This document shows positions 53,781 to 63,435 of a stretch of 64,000 nucleotides of DNA, piece after piece. Position numbers and translations under genes: made by a program. Each line of letters starts with the position of its first letter. Positions within the stretch are counted from its first letter, which is position 1. The stretch spans positions 62,001-126,000 of the forward strand of contig NZ_CP029151.1 of the NCBI RefSeq assembly GCF_003095655.1, written 5' to 3'. This stretch comes from Dokdonia sp. Dokd-P16 (lineage in GTDB: Bacteria > Bacteroidota > Bacteroidia > Flavobacteriales > Flavobacteriaceae). Below the pieces are notes generated by a model, which was given only the letters and a program-made list of their open reading frames with translations, was not told the DNA's origin and made no database searches.

Positions 53781-55031
53781 CTAGTTAGCTTTAGGTAGTG
53801 TCGTTCTTTTTACGAGTTTCTCTACGGTGAGTCCTTGCACTAAGATGGAAAATACCACAATGATGTAAGTCATCACGAGAAACATATCTCTATGCATATC
53901 TTCAGATAGACTGAGCGCTAGTGCTATAGAAATTCCACCACGTAGGCCGCCCCAGGTCATAATGAGGTTTGTTTTTGGTACAAAATCTAGCTTGTCTTTA
54001 AAGACTCTTATAGGTAACCATAATGACACATACCTGCTTGCTAGTACTAATGGTATGGCGATTACTCCAGCAAGTAAATAATTATTTTGATACGTAAGTA
54101 TGAGCATTTCCATCCCTATGAGTACAAATAAAATGGCGTTGAGCAAGATGTCTATGAGCTCCCAGAATTTATCTACATAATGCTCTGTAGTCTCAGACAT
54201 TGCTGCTGTGCGAACTCTATCATTCCCTATCAATAATCCAGCAACTACCATTGCTAGTGGAGCAGAAAGGTGAAGCTTTGTTGCTAGCACTGTACCCACC
54301 ATGACGGCAGCAAGTGTGATAATTACTTCTGTACTAAAATCATCTATAGATTTCATCATTTTATACGTGATCCACCCTATAATCATCCCTAATAGTATAC
54401 CTCCTAGTACTTCTTGACCAAATAATGTCAATATATCTACCGGTGTCACAGGGCTATCTTTTGCACTCGCTATCCCAAAAATGGTCAGAAACACCACAAC
54501 TCCTACTCCATCGTTAAAGAGAGATTCTCCCACGATTTTGGTTTCTAGTTTTTTAGGCACTTTTGCTTTTTTAAGAATCCCAAGAACGGCAATAGGATCT
54601 GTGGGCGATATAAGAGACCCAAAAAGTAGACAGTAAATAAAATCTACCTCGAGCCCTGATAATTGTAGTAGATAAAACACGAGCGTACCTACTAGAAATG
54701 TAGAGACAAGTACGCCTAAGGTTGCAAAGGCGAGTATAGGCCAGCGCTGCGCTTTAAGCTGTTCAAAATTAGTGTGTAACGCTCCTGCAAACAGTAAGAA
54801 ACTAAGCATATAGTCCATCAATACTTTCTCAAAATCTATCTCCTTGATGAGTTGTATTTCGGCTCTGAGTAAGGTGTCATCAAAGTAGCTTAAAGCGAAA
54901 ACAGCTAGGGTGTACACGATGGTAATGAGCATAAGCCCTATGGTAGTAGGCAACTTAAGAAAACGGGCATTTATAAACCCAAATAGAGCGGCAAGAAATA
55001 TTAAGGCTGCTATAATGATGTAATAATCCAT
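53781..55031 (-). CDS. Na+/H+ antiporter, CPA1 family
   Basis: A 416-residue protein with about 12-13 spans. [14 protein letters not shown] near 142 and [14 protein letters not shown] near 167 are the conserved ion-binding segments of CPA1 (NhaP/NHE-like) exchangers, with the ND pair. [17 protein letters not shown] near 360 is the C-terminal signature. It trades sodium (or potassium) for protons in pH and salt balance, apt for a marine bacterium. Confidence 0.92.
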   Translation of the reverse strand: MDYYIIIAALIFLAALFGFINARFLKLPTTIGLMLITIVYTLAVFALSYFDDTLLRAEIQLIKEIDFEKVLMDYMLSFLLFAGALHTNFEQLKAQRWPILAFATLGVLVSTFLVGTLVFYLLQLSGLEVDFIYCLLFGSLISPTDPIAVLGILKKAKVPKKLETKIVGESLFNDGVGVVVFLTIFGIASAKDSPVTPVDILTLFGQEVLGGILLGMIIGWITYKMMKSIDDFSTEVIITLAAVMVGTVLATKLHLSAPLAMVVAGLLIGNDRVRTAAMSETTEHYVDKFWELIDILLNAILFVLIGMEMLILTYQNNYLLAGVIAIPLVLASRYVSLWLPIRVFKDKLDFVPKTNLIMTWGGLRGGISIALALSLSEDMHRDMFLVMTYIIVVFSILVQGLTVEKLVKRTTLPKAN

Positions 55032-55328
55032 AGTATATCTTCTTACATTGCAAGTCTTCTATCACGCAGATAGTCGCATTGCACATTTTTTATTGAATTT
55101 ACAGGTGCCGTACCTACTGGCACATTACCATGGTAAAAATAATACATCTACTGTTGCTATAATTGCTTGTTTTGTTTTCTGTGTGTGTCAACTCTTTATC
55201 TACAATCAATGAGTACCTTAATTAAAAACTTGGCGCCACAAAAATTCCTTGTATATTTAAGACTAGTATATCATGATTGTGTAAAACAACTAATAATAAT
55301 CTATCACTACATAATACCATCTTTTTAT
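55032..55328. other. Intergenic region with an attC-like fragment
   Basis: Divergent promoter region. At about 55226-55258 GGCGCCACAAAAATTCCTTG then TATATTTAAGAC resembles the conserved block GGCGCACAACTCCAAAATTC...TGTATATTTAG of the attC right part, although it lies outside the array. Confidence 0.4.
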
Positions 55329-56141
55329 ATGAAAAAGCTTTTACTACTGTTGTCTCTATGTGGCATACTCGCTAGCTGTGCTAAGCATCAAACACCTATA
55401 AATGATGTGATTCCAGAACATGATAGTCTTACTATAACCTCAACATTATTAAAAGAAGATCGAGAGATTAATATTTGGACTCCACCATCATACACCACAT
55501 CTAGCGATCGTTTCCCAGTGCTTTATATGGCAGATGGAGGAATTAAAGAGGATTTTCCGCATATTGCAAATACGCTGGCCCAGCTTATTGCAGAACGTAA
55601 AATACCTCCTTACATACTCGTGGGGATTGAGAACACGGACCGACGCAGAGATTTATCTGGCAGTTCTCAAGTAGCTGCAGATGAAGAATATTGCCCTCTC
55701 ACAGATGGCGCAAAAAACTTTAGAGCCTTTATTGCAGAAGAACTAATCCCAACTATAGATAGCAACTACAGGACTCAGGAACAAAAAGCTATTATAGGAG
55801 AGTCACTTTCTGGTCTGTTTGTGATGGAGACATTTTTCTTGCAACAAGCACTTTTTGACACCTACATCGCAATGGATCCTTCCTTGTGGTGGAATGACCA
55901 GTATCTAGTAAAAAGCACAACCGCACTCCTAGAAAATGCTCCACAAAAGCAAACGACACTTTGGTTTGCTGGTTCGAGTGCGCAAGATATTTTTATAGCG
56001 ACTAACGAGCTTGCTGAGAAACTCCAAACTATAGAAAATCCAACACTTACGTGGAAGTATAGCGATGAGCCTAGCGAGCAACACAATACTATCTTTAGAG
56101 CTACCAAAGAGAAAGCACTTATATGGGCACTCAATAAATAG
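55329..56141 (+). CDS. Esterase D-like lipoprotein
   Basis: A 270-residue lipoprotein (ATG 55329; lipobox GILASC) with the putative esterase fold (PF00756): REINIWTPPSYTTSSDRFPVLYM, and the nucleophile elbow GESLSG (Ser near 162). Enterochelin esterase, S-formylglutathione hydrolase and acetyl-xylan esterase share this fold; the substrate here is unknown. The open frame up to 55167 precedes the signal peptide and is not used. Confidence 0.85.
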   Translation: MKKLLLLLSLCGILASCAKHQTPINDVIPEHDSLTITSTLLKEDREINIWTPPSYTTSSDRFPVLYMADGGIKEDFPHIANTLAQLIAERKIPPYILVGIENTDRRRDLSGSSQVAADEEYCPLTDGAKNFRAFIAEELIPTIDSNYRTQEQKAIIGESLSGLFVMETFFLQQALFDTYIAMDPSLWWNDQYLVKSTTALLENAPQKQTTLWFAGSSAQDIFIATNELAEKLQTIENPTLTWKYSDEPSEQHNTIFRATKEKALIWALNK

Positions 56142-56164
56142 AAAACTTTATTCAAAATTTCTCT

Positions 56165-56779
56165 ATGCGCTCTTTCCTACTACTACTTTATCTATGCTTT
56201 AGCGTAGCAGTGAGCGCAAATGAGTGGTTACCTGAAACCAAAGAACCCACCATAAAAATCCTCTTTATAGGCAATAGCCTGACCTACACTAATAATCTAC
56301 CCAAACTTGTAAAAGCACATGCCAAAACCAAGGGGATAAAAATTAAGACACGCATGGTTGCATTACCTAATTATGCACTAGAAGATCACTGGAATGATGG
56401 CAACATACAGCAGCTCATCGCAACTGGCGGGTATGACTATGTCATTATTCAGCAAGGGCCGTCTTCGCAACAAGAAGGTCGCGACATACTTATTGACTAT
56501 GGTAAAAAGTATGCTGCCCTCTGCAATAAGCATAATGCTAGGCTTGCTTACTTTATGGTTTGGCCTTCATTGAAGTATTACCATACGCTAGATGCTGTCA
56601 TAAAAAATTATCAAGATGCTGCAACTATCAATAATGCCATCATACTTCCCGTAGGTATGACTTGGAAGGAACACCATAATTCCAGCAAGAGGAACGATTA
56701 CTATGGTATTGATGGTTTTCATCCTTCGCTTAAAGGAAGTAAAGCAGCTGCGGCTACTATTGTCTCTAGTTTATTTTAG
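56165..56779 (+). CDS. SGNH-type hydrolase, secreted
   Basis: A 204-residue exported protein (signal to about VSANE). Block I is FIGNSLTYTNNL (Ser near 36), block III is IIQQGPSSQ and block V is DGFHPSLKGS (Asp/His), a full SGNH/GDSL set. It is likely an esterase for carbohydrate or lipid esters. It starts 23 bp after the esterase gene and is probably in one operon with it. Confidence 0.85.
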   Translation: MRSFLLLLYLCFSVAVSANEWLPETKEPTIKILFIGNSLTYTNNLPKLVKAHAKTKGIKIKTRMVALPNYALEDHWNDGNIQQLIATGGYDYVIIQQGPSSQQEGRDILIDYGKKYAALCNKHNARLAYFMVWPSLKYYHTLDAVIKNYQDAATINNAIILPVGMTWKEHHNSSKRNDYYGIDGFHPSLKGSKAAAATIVSSLF

Positions 56780-56847
56780 CCTTAAATCACAGCATCACTT
56801 TGAAAGCACTTATTGCAGCTCTTATTAGTTAAGATTGGTTTTAAGTA

Positions 56848-56863
56848 CGCTTTCGCGAAAGCG
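56848..56863. repeat. Iterated core palindrome, full copy
   Basis: Complete unit in the intergenic DNA downstream of the SGNH gene. Confidence 0.9.
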
Positions 56864-57022
56864 TAACCACAATAACATAGCACTCTTATAATCACATGCG
56901 GCTCTTATAAAAGCGCTACATTCTCCTAAATGCTTATTAAGATACGAGTGACAACTCTTAAAATCACTCACAAAGTTTTACTAATTAAGCATCATTATTA
57001 AAAACTGAATTACATTTGCGAC

Positions 57023-57394
57023 GTGAAAACAACGCTAAGACATATAAGTGCATTTATTCTAGTAGCCCTTTGCAGTATTGCAATGAGTGCTATGGATACA
57101 TCATTTGTTAATCTAAGTGATAATACCACTACTTCTTCGTCTACAGAAAAAGTAACTGCCGCAGTTTCGGCAACTATTGTTGGAGAGTTACCGCAGTCTG
57201 AAGTTGTCATAGAGACGCCTAGTACTATGAGTACTCCCAGTCTCAAGAACTTCGTTTCTAGCTGTGGAAATTTATCACACACTACAGATGTACTCGCTAG
57301 TAGTACATATGCACAGTACACAAAGACCTCGATCAATGTTTTGATATATCATCGTAAGACAGATCACATCTTTCCTTTCCATTACTTCTGGTAA
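57023..57394 (+). CDS. Exported unknown protein
   Basis: A 123-residue protein with a GTG start and a signal-like N-terminus (MKTTLRHISAFILVALCSIA). The body is Ser/Thr-rich (SDNTTTSSSTEKVTAAVSAT) with a single Cys and a basic aromatic C-terminus (HRKTDHIFPFHYFW). No family is recognised. Composition and signal support a real gene; the low-complexity body leaves some doubt. Confidence 0.55.
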   Translation: MKTTLRHISAFILVALCSIAMSAMDTSFVNLSDNTTTSSSTEKVTAAVSATIVGELPQSEVVIETPSTMSTPSLKNFVSSCGNLSHTTDVLASSTYAQYTKTSINVLIYHRKTDHIFPFHYFW

Positions 57395-57497
57395 TTTTTT
57401 TGTATTGCTTCCGGGGCGTTATAATCCCTTCTGGAAAACATTTAAGGCATTGCAATAATTGCAGTGCCCAGTATACCAATATCAAAAAAATAATATC

Positions 57498-57986
57498 ATG
57501 GATTTAGGAAGTATTACCGTAGGAACAATCATTGTTGCAATTTGCATCATACCATTTGTGATGATGGCAATCAATAAAAAGAAGAAAGAAAATAAGATGC
57601 TACAAGCGCTTAATCATATCGCAACTACTCAGAATCACACTGTAAGTGATTACGAGTTTTGTGGAGATTTTGTAATAGGAAGAGATAAAGAATTAAATGC
57701 CATTTTCTTTTACAAGGAGAGTAATGGACAAGCACAATCATCCTCTGTAGATTTATCCACTATAAAGAACTGCCAGGCAGTAAAAGGGCATAGAAATATA
57801 AAGAGTGATGGTGAGCAACTTACTATTACAGAACGTGTAGCTCTAGCTTTTACCCCATCTAATGGCGCTAATCAAGAAGTAAGCTTCACATTATATGACG
57901 TAGATAATATGCAACTTAACGGCGAGATACAACTTGCAGATAGCTGGAGTGCGCTTATTAATAAAAAGCTACAGATAGCAAGCTAA
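57498..57986 (+). CDS. Single-span membrane protein of unknown function
   Basis: A 162-residue protein (ATG 57498) with one N-terminal span (residues 8-24), a KKKKEN cytoplasmic flank and a beta-rich soluble domain (FVIGRDKELNAIFFYK, ADSWSALINKKL). The soluble part recalls small PH-like domains. It ends shortly before a terminator and forms a single-gene unit. Confidence 0.7.
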   Translation: MDLGSITVGTIIVAICIIPFVMMAINKKKKENKMLQALNHIATTQNHTVSDYEFCGDFVIGRDKELNAIFFYKESNGQAQSSSVDLSTIKNCQAVKGHRNIKSDGEQLTITERVALAFTPSNGANQEVSFTLYDVDNMQLNGEIQLADSWSALINKKLQIAS

Positions 57987-57991
57987 ATTTT

Positions 57992-58023
57992 AGAGCCCTA
58001 TAAAATTTATAGGGCTTTTTTAT
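57992..58023 (+). terminator. Intrinsic terminator
   Basis: AGCCCTATAAA/TTTATAGGGCT stem and T run. Confidence 0.85.
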
Positions 58024-58106
58024 AGTTACTTAATCCTTATCACATGCTTATATCTAAAAGTATGCTGCTTGGGACTAGCGAGTAACACATAATTTAAATC
58101 AACCTA

Positions 58107-58433
58107 ATGAACTGGATACTATTAATTATTGCAGGACTTTTTGAAGTGGGCTTCGCGACATGCTTAGGTAAAGCAAAACAAGCCGAAGGAGCTGAGAGTA
58201 CCTACTGGTATATTGGTTTTATACTATGCTTGATCATAAGTATGCTTTTAATGATTAGGGCGATACGTGAATTACCTATAGGTACCGCCTACGCAGTGTG
58301 GACAGGAATAGGCGCTGTGGGAACTGTGCTCTTAGGTATTTTTGTATTTAAAGAACCAGCTACCTTCTGGAGATTGTTTTTTATCTTAACACTAATTGCT
58401 TCTATAGTAGGTTTAAAATTTGTGTCGAATTAA
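58107..58433 (+). CDS. Small multidrug resistance (SMR) efflux protein, SugE-like
   Basis: A 108-residue protein with four spans. The key Glu of TM1 is Glu13 in GLFEVGFA. AYAVWTGIGAVGTVLLGIFVFKE is the SMR signature. The TM1 and length fit the SugE/Gdx branch, which exports guanidinium, or quaternary ammonium compounds. No guanidine riboswitch is seen upstream. It acts as a dimer in the inner membrane. Confidence 0.87.
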   Translation: MNWILLIIAGLFEVGFATCLGKAKQAEGAESTYWYIGFILCLIISMLLMIRAIRELPIGTAYAVWTGIGAVGTVLLGIFVFKEPATFWRLFFILTLIASIVGLKFVSN

Positions 58434-58495
58434 TGAAGTGGCTTAGAATTTAAAATTCGCATGTGATAATTCACCGCAGCAATTTTTAAAAAGCA

Positions 58496-58521
58496 AAAGG
58501 TCTAGCATATGCTAGACCTTT
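58496..58521. terminator. Bidirectional terminator, 26-bp palindrome
   Basis: Perfect palindrome AAAGGTCTAGCAT/ATGCTAGACCTTT between the convergent SMR and proline dehydrogenase genes. Confidence 0.75.
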
Positions 58522-58565
58522 GTGTTTGTATGTTTCCATGTATGACACTTAGATACTATTTGTAA

Positions 58566-59735
58566 TTATAGTCTTCGTCTTTTCTTCTCTGCTTTAAGTA
58601 ATTCCAGTTCACGGTTAGTTTGTCCTGCTACTGAGGTATTCTCCTCTGCTCGTCTCATTAAGTATGGCATCACATCTTTCACTGGGCCAAATGGAAGGTA
58701 TTTTGCTACATTATAGCCTTCCTTAGCGAGGTTAAAGCTTATGTGATCACTCATTCCATAAAGCTGTCCAAACCATACTCTATTGTCATCTTTTGCTATT
58801 CCCATTTCACCCATCAGTTTTACAGCTAGCAACGAGCTATCTTCATTATGAGTTCCTAAAAAGAGTGAAATGTCATTTAAGTTTTCAATAATGTAACGCA
58901 TGGTTGCATTAAAGTTTTCATCCGTAGCTTGTTTACTAGCGCATATAGGAGTTGGGTATCCTTTTTCTTTAGCTCGTTTATTCTCTTTCTCCATGTAAGC
59001 ACCACGAACGACCTTTATACCTATAGTAAATCCTCGAGCGCGAGCTTCTAGGTGTAATTTTTTTAAGTAATCTAAGCGATCATGACGGTAACATTGTAAT
59101 GTGTTATATACAATAGGCTTTTCCTTATTGTATAATGCCATCATTTCTGTCACTAGATCATCTGCAGCGCCTTGCATCCATGATTCTTCTCCATCTATCA
59201 ATACTTCTACATCACGCTCATAAGCAATCTTACAAATTGCGTTTACACGCTCCTTGATACGCTCCCACTCTACTTGCTCTTTGGCATCGAGTTCTTCTCC
59301 TTCGGTAAGCTTTTGCCAGATAGCAAAACGACCAACGCCCGTTGGTTTAAAAACAACAATAGGCATCGCTTCTTTCTCGTCTGCAAACTTCACTAGCCCT
59401 ATTACCTTATTCATGCACTCATCAAAAGATGCTGCTTCCTCTTTTCCTTCTACAGAGTAGTCAAGTACAGAGCATACATTTGCACTGTAAAGCTTATCTA
59501 CAGAGGTCATGGAATCTTGCTCATTTACACCACCGCAAAAATGATCAAACACCGTAGAGCGTATAAGACCTTCTACTGGTAAGTTTGCACCAAGAGCAAA
59601 ACGGGCAGCAGCTGTACCTATACGCACAAGTGGTTCTTTAGAAATCATTTTAAATAAAAAGTAAGCGCGTTCTAGTTCGCTATCTGATTTAAGAGCAAAT
59701 GCAGTTTCAGTATTTTCAAAAAGAGAGGTTTGCAT
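58566..59735 (-). CDS. Proline dehydrogenase
   Basis: A 389-residue FAD enzyme (ATG 59733-59735, MQTSLFENTETAF) that oxidises proline to pyrroline-5-carboxylate. It has the PRODH TIM barrel: DYSVEGKE near 100, VVFKPTGVGRF, LIDGEESWMQ, VRGAYMEKE near 270 and YLPFGPV...YLMRRAEEN at the end. It is monofunctional, without the PutA C-terminal dehydrogenase. It is divergent from aroB with a shared AT-rich promoter region. Confidence 0.92.
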   Translation of the reverse strand: MQTSLFENTETAFALKSDSELERAYFLFKMISKEPLVRIGTAAARFALGANLPVEGLIRSTVFDHFCGGVNEQDSMTSVDKLYSANVCSVLDYSVEGKEEAASFDECMNKVIGLVKFADEKEAMPIVVFKPTGVGRFAIWQKLTEGEELDAKEQVEWERIKERVNAICKIAYERDVEVLIDGEESWMQGAADDLVTEMMALYNKEKPIVYNTLQCYRHDRLDYLKKLHLEARARGFTIGIKVVRGAYMEKENKRAKEKGYPTPICASKQATDENFNATMRYIIENLNDISLFLGTHNEDSSLLAVKLMGEMGIAKDDNRVWFGQLYGMSDHISFNLAKEGYNVAKYLPFGPVKDVMPYLMRRAEENTSVAGQTNRELELLKAEKKRRRL

Positions 59736-59825
59736 ATCAATATATTTGTTACACAAATATACACCCACTTTAAACTTTTTTTACTCAAAAGTGAGTAATT
59801 TGCAACCGTTAAAATTTCAAAAATA

Positions 59826-60905
59826 ATGACTGCCATACAAGCCGCTACTTACGACATCGTTTTTAATGAATCTGGATATGATGCCCTGAATGTATTACTA
59901 CTACAGAGCAACTACAGTAAGATATTCGTTATCGTAGATGAGCACACACACGAGCACTGTCTTGCACCTTTTTTAGGCAATCTCGCGACAGAGATTCCTA
60001 TTGAGGTTATTGAGATTCCTCATGGAGAAATTAATAAGACTATAGAAACGTGTATTGGAGTGTGGGATGCACTAGCAAATCTAGATGCAGACAGAAAAGG
60101 ACTTATTATCAATGTAGGTGGTGGGGTTGTTACAGACCTTGGTGGTTTTGTAGCAAGCACTTTTAAACGTGGTATGGATTTTATAAACGTTCCTACCTCT
60201 TTACTCTCTATGGTAGATGCTAGTGTAGGTGGTAAAACTGGTGTGGATCTGGGTACTTTGAAGAACTTAATTGGGGTTATTAATAATCCGCAGATGGTAT
60301 TGATAGATGGTGGCTTTCTTGCAACCTTACCTCCAGAAGAGTTACGTTCTGGACTTGCAGAGATGTATAAACACGGTCTCGTAGCAGATAGGACATATTG
60401 GGATAAGCTCAAAGATCTGAGCAATATGACAACAGATGACTTGAGCCAACTCATCTACGAGAGCATTATCATTAAGAATGATATTGTCATAGAAGACCCA
60501 CGAGAGCAAAATGTGCGCAAAGCGCTTAACTATGGGCATACGCTAGGTCACGCCATTGAGTCGTACTGTCTAGCATCTGAGGATAGAAAGACCTTACTAC
60601 ATGGTGAAGCCATTGCAATTGGGATGATTTTGGAAAGCTTCATTTCGGTGGCGCTTTCTAGTTTATCAAAAGATGAACTAGATGAGATTACTGCAACCTT
60701 TAATGATATGTATGATGCGGTAGCTTTCGCGAAAGCGGATATAACCTCCATTATAGAATACTTAAAGTACGACAAGAAAAATGCCAACGGGCAAATAAAC
60801 TTCGTACTTCTAGAAAGCATAGGAAAGCCAGTGATAGACAAGCAAGTCTCAAATGACCTTATCCACGCAGCCTTTGATTATTACCAGGCTAGCACTATAG
60901 ATTAA
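59826..60905 (+). CDS. aroB: 3-Dehydroquinate synthase
   Basis: A 359-residue enzyme of the shikimate pathway: it cyclises DAHP to 3-dehydroquinate using NAD and a divalent metal. Seen: EIPHGEINKT, INVGGGVVTDLGGFVASTFKRG, FINVPTSLLSMVDASVGGKTG and the metal-binding HTLGHAIE region. The core palindrome at 60722-60737 encodes AFAKAD near residue 303, in a variable C-terminal loop. The 3' end overlaps the convergent DinB gene by 4 bp. Confidence 0.95.
   Translation: MTAIQAATYDIVFNESGYDALNVLLLQSNYSKIFVIVDEHTHEHCLAPFLGNLATEIPIEVIEIPHGEINKTIETCIGVWDALANLDADRKGLIINVGGGVVTDLGGFVASTFKRGMDFINVPTSLLSMVDASVGGKTGVDLGTLKNLIGVINNPQMVLIDGGFLATLPPEELRSGLAEMYKHGLVADRTYWDKLKDLSNMTTDDLSQLIYESIIIKNDIVIEDPREQNVRKALNYGHTLGHAIESYCLASEDRKTLLHGEAIAIGMILESFISVALSSLSKDELDEITATFNDMYDAVAFAKADITSIIEYLKYDKKNANGQINFVLLESIGKPVIDKQVSNDLIHAAFDYYQASTID
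60722..60737. repeat. Iterated core palindrome inside aroB
   Basis: One arm base changed (AGCTTTCGCGAAAGCG), in frame as VAFAKADI. Confidence 0.85.
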
Positions 60906-61423
60906 AGATAGCGCTCCTTAATAATTCTAATGTGGTGACGCTCGTGACCCGCTGTGATAAATGCAGCTGCGCGAGGACTCATCGGGCTTCCGCTTGCGGT
61001 GCCTATGTTTGCAATAGTCTGCGCTGTCATAGACGCATATAATAATAAACTACACTGTCTTACAGAGACATACTCGGCAATAAGAGAGTCTACAGTGCGA
61101 CTGTTTGCATCACTAGATAGTACAAAATCATCTTGTTCAAAACCTTGTAAAGGCGTGCTATCCATTCTCGAGAAACGTAACGCACGATAACTAAAAATGC
61201 GTTCTGTATCTATAATGTGCAACAGCACCTCTTTAGGGGTCCACTTCCCTTCTTCATAACGCAACAACAACTCACTCTCAGAAAGCGACGTAAAGAAGTC
61301 TCGGGTCTCTTCCATACCTTTCTCTAGCGCTTGAGCGATGCCTAGTGAGCCGGGCACTTGATCTATATACTGTTTGTAATACTCATTGTACTCTCCTACT
61401 TTAACTGCGCTAGTGGTTATCAT
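60902..61423 (-). CDS. DinB/YfiT-like metalloprotein
   Basis: A 173-residue four-helix-bundle protein (ATG 61421-61423). The DinB fold's three histidines are visible: His in LLHIIDTERIF near 70, and GHERHHIRII near 160. Relatives are metal-dependent thiol transferases or of unknown function. A TTG-type extension to 61468 is unlikely, since it would run into the terminator. Confidence 0.85.
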   Translation of the reverse strand: MITTSAVKVGEYNEYYKQYIDQVPGSLGIAQALEKGMEETRDFFTSLSESELLLRYEEGKWTPKEVLLHIIDTERIFSYRALRFSRMDSTPLQGFEQDDFVLSSDANSRTVDSLIAEYVSVRQCSLLLYASMTAQTIANIGTASGSPMSPRAAAFITAGHERHHIRIIKERYL

Positions 61424-61451
61424 CGTTTTTGTTTTAAAATCTAAAAGTAAC

Positions 61452-61484
61452 AAAAAACCCTTTCTCAACAGAGAAAGGGTTTTA
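61452..61484 (-). terminator. Terminator after the Lrp gene
   Basis: AAAACCCTTTCTC / GAGAAAGGGTTTT stem with an A run on the left (T run on the minus strand). Confidence 0.8.
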
Positions 61485-61506
61485 GTAAAATGAATTCTTA
61501 TTGTAA

Positions 61507-61989
61507 TTACACTAGGTCTTGAAAGATAGAGTGCATTAATCGTTTTTTATCGTTGATGCTCTCTTCTAGAGAGATCATTGTCTCTGTACGGTACACGCCA
61601 TCAATATCATCAAGTAAGAAGATTACATTCTTTGCATGATTCGTATCTCTTGCACGTATCTTACAGAAGATATTAAACTTCCCAGTAGTTACGTGAGCCA
61701 CAGTTACAAATGGAATTTGAGCGATGCGCTCAAGTACAAATGTAGTTTGTGATGTCTTATTAATGTACACTCCTACGTAAGCAATAAAAGAGTAACCTAA
61801 TTTTCCGTAATCAAGTGTAAGTGAGGAACCTGTAATAATTCCAGCCTCTTCCATTTTCTTAACACGTACATGGACTGTACCTGCTGAAATAAGAAGTTTT
61901 TTTGCTATATCTGTAAAAGGAGTCCTTGTATTTTCGATAAGCATATCGAGAATTTGGTGATCTACCTCGTCTAATTTAAATTTTGCCAT
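61507..61989 (-). CDS. Lrp/AsnC family regulator
   Basis: A 160-residue regulator: winged HTH (DEVDHQILDMLIENTRTPFTD, KLLISAGTVHVRVKKMEEAG) and a RAM ligand-binding domain (VGVYINKTSQ; KFNIFCKIRARD). It should form octamers that sense an amino acid. The reversed TATTTTTG (62015-62022) is a likely -7 box. Its position beside DinB and close to proline dehydrogenase and M14 genes does not identify a target. Confidence 0.92.
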   Translation of the reverse strand: MAKFKLDEVDHQILDMLIENTRTPFTDIAKKLLISAGTVHVRVKKMEEAGIITGSSLTLDYGKLGYSFIAYVGVYINKTSQTTFVLERIAQIPFVTVAHVTTGKFNIFCKIRARDTNHAKNVIFLLDDIDGVYRTETMISLEESINDKKRLMHSIFQDLV

Positions 61990-62121
61990 GCAACTGTATA
62001 TTTTGAGTATAATGCAAAAATAATAGAATAATACTGATTATTCTGTAATATTTTAATCTATTTAACGATAACGTTATCGCAGCCATTTTACCCATTAAAA
62101 CGGGCACTAAATCGATAATTA

Positions 62122-63171
62122 TTAAGGAAGTTTAAATGCAGGTGCACTATCTAGCAAAGCATGGGCAAATTTACCATTACTCAACGATGCCTCCAGTGTT
62201 GTTGGTTCAAAAACTATCTCCCCACCCTCTACACGCTCTACATAATATATCCCACGCTTGCCGTCTACATCCTTTACATGCACATCACAGTAACAAGCAC
62301 TATGCTCAGGTATACTTTTATAGTCACTTACATCATACTCCAGCTCCTTACTACATGCTTCAATCGCATATAATATTGCAGCAAATACATAAGCTCTAGT
62401 TTTCTCTCTAGCATAATCACCTGGATAGTGACCAGCTTCAAATAACACAGTTGGTACTCCCGCTTCTTGAAAAGCATCACCCACACAATTATTATTAAAA
62501 GCGTCATTATACAACCCTATGTTACCATCAAGATTACTATGGAGATTGTTAAAAATATGAGCGATGATACTTGCAGACCGCTTTCGCGAAAATGTGAAAC
62601 TCCTCTCCACATCTGCCGACGGTGCAAGAAAGGAAAGTATCGATGGCTTACCTGTTTCTTCAAAACCATAGATGGTTCTTTGCCCATGTAAATTGAAACA
62701 ATAATCAGGTTTAAAAGAATCAAAAACACCACGCAAAATTTTTGATTCTGGCTGACTCAAATCTTGTGCATCGCGATTGAGATCTACCTCATTTGCATTT
62801 ACTCTTGTCCAGTTTTTTGAGCCATCTGGATTAAGCATCGGGATCATAAAAAAGGTGCAATTTTCAATCACTTTTTTATAGAAATCTGAGTCTTTTTGTT
62901 GCTCTAAAAAACAACAAAAATCGAGCATAGATTTAGTGGTTGTAGATTCATTTCCGTGCATCTGTGACCACATAAAAATCTTCACTTTTCCTGTGCCAAA
63001 AACTACCGAATGAATAGGTCGTTTCTCTACCGAAGTACCTAGGGTATCCACGCTAAAATCTGACGATAATTGAGAGACAAAATTAGTGATAAATTCCGGT
63101 GATATATATCTGCCAGAAATAGATTCTTCACGGGATTGTGAAAACAGTTGTAATAACTCAGGTAACTCCAT
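62122..63171 (-). CDS. M14 family zinc carboxypeptidase
   Basis: A 349-residue peptidase (ATG 63169-63171, MELPELLQLFSQ). Zinc ligands: MHGNE (HxxE, near 74-77) and the His of CFNLHGQ near 160; the catalytic Glu is in VLFEAGHYPGD near 262. No signal peptide is seen, so it is likely cytoplasmic, cleaving short or modified peptides. A decayed core palindrome at 62579-62592 is translated as FTFSRKR, a different frame from the AFAKA cases. Confidence 0.88.
   Translation of the reverse strand: MELPELLQLFSQSREESISGRYISPEFITNFVSQLSSDFSVDTLGTSVEKRPIHSVVFGTGKVKIFMWSQMHGNESTTTKSMLDFCCFLEQQKDSDFYKKVIENCTFFMIPMLNPDGSKNWTRVNANEVDLNRDAQDLSQPESKILRGVFDSFKPDYCFNLHGQRTIYGFEETGKPSILSFLAPSADVERSFTFSRKRSASIIAHIFNNLHSNLDGNIGLYNDAFNNNCVGDAFQEAGVPTVLFEAGHYPGDYAREKTRAYVFAAILYAIEACSKELEYDVSDYKSIPEHSACYCDVHVKDVDGKRGIYYVERVEGGEIVFEPTTLEASLSNGKFAHALLDSAPAFKLP
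62579..62592. repeat. Iterated core palindrome inside the M14 gene
   Basis: CGCTTTCGCGAAAA, in a reading frame giving FSRKR. Confidence 0.8.
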
Positions 63172-63216
63172 ACGTATTCTTTGGACTACAAAGATACTTT
63201 TTTTACAACTCTTCAT

Positions 63217-63254
63217 TAAAACGTACTGTTTACAATTGTAAACAGTACGTTTTA
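63217..63254. promoter_or_regulatory. 38-bp perfect palindrome, likely operator
   Basis: Arms of 19 nt centred on ACAATTGT (TGTTTACAATTGTAAACA core). A related TTTACATTTGTAA occurs at 63421-63433, next to the XRE gene. The pair suggests regulator binding at the divergent M14/XRE promoters; it could also form a strong hairpin. Confidence 0.6.
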
Positions 63255-63435
63255 TATACAGAAGTAACGTTTTACTGGAAGATTACCACCAATTAAACAA
63301 AATTCACTTTATAAAAACTCTAATAATTTTAAATCAGTATTTTAAGTACTCAAAACTAAAGTATTAATTTAATACAATAACCCACCCAAATTAACTATTT
63401 ACACATAAGAACATCTATAGTTTACATTTGTAACG

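Noticed and set aside
57987-58106. Guanidine riboswitch before the SMR gene
   Set aside because: No ykkC-type conserved segments are present.
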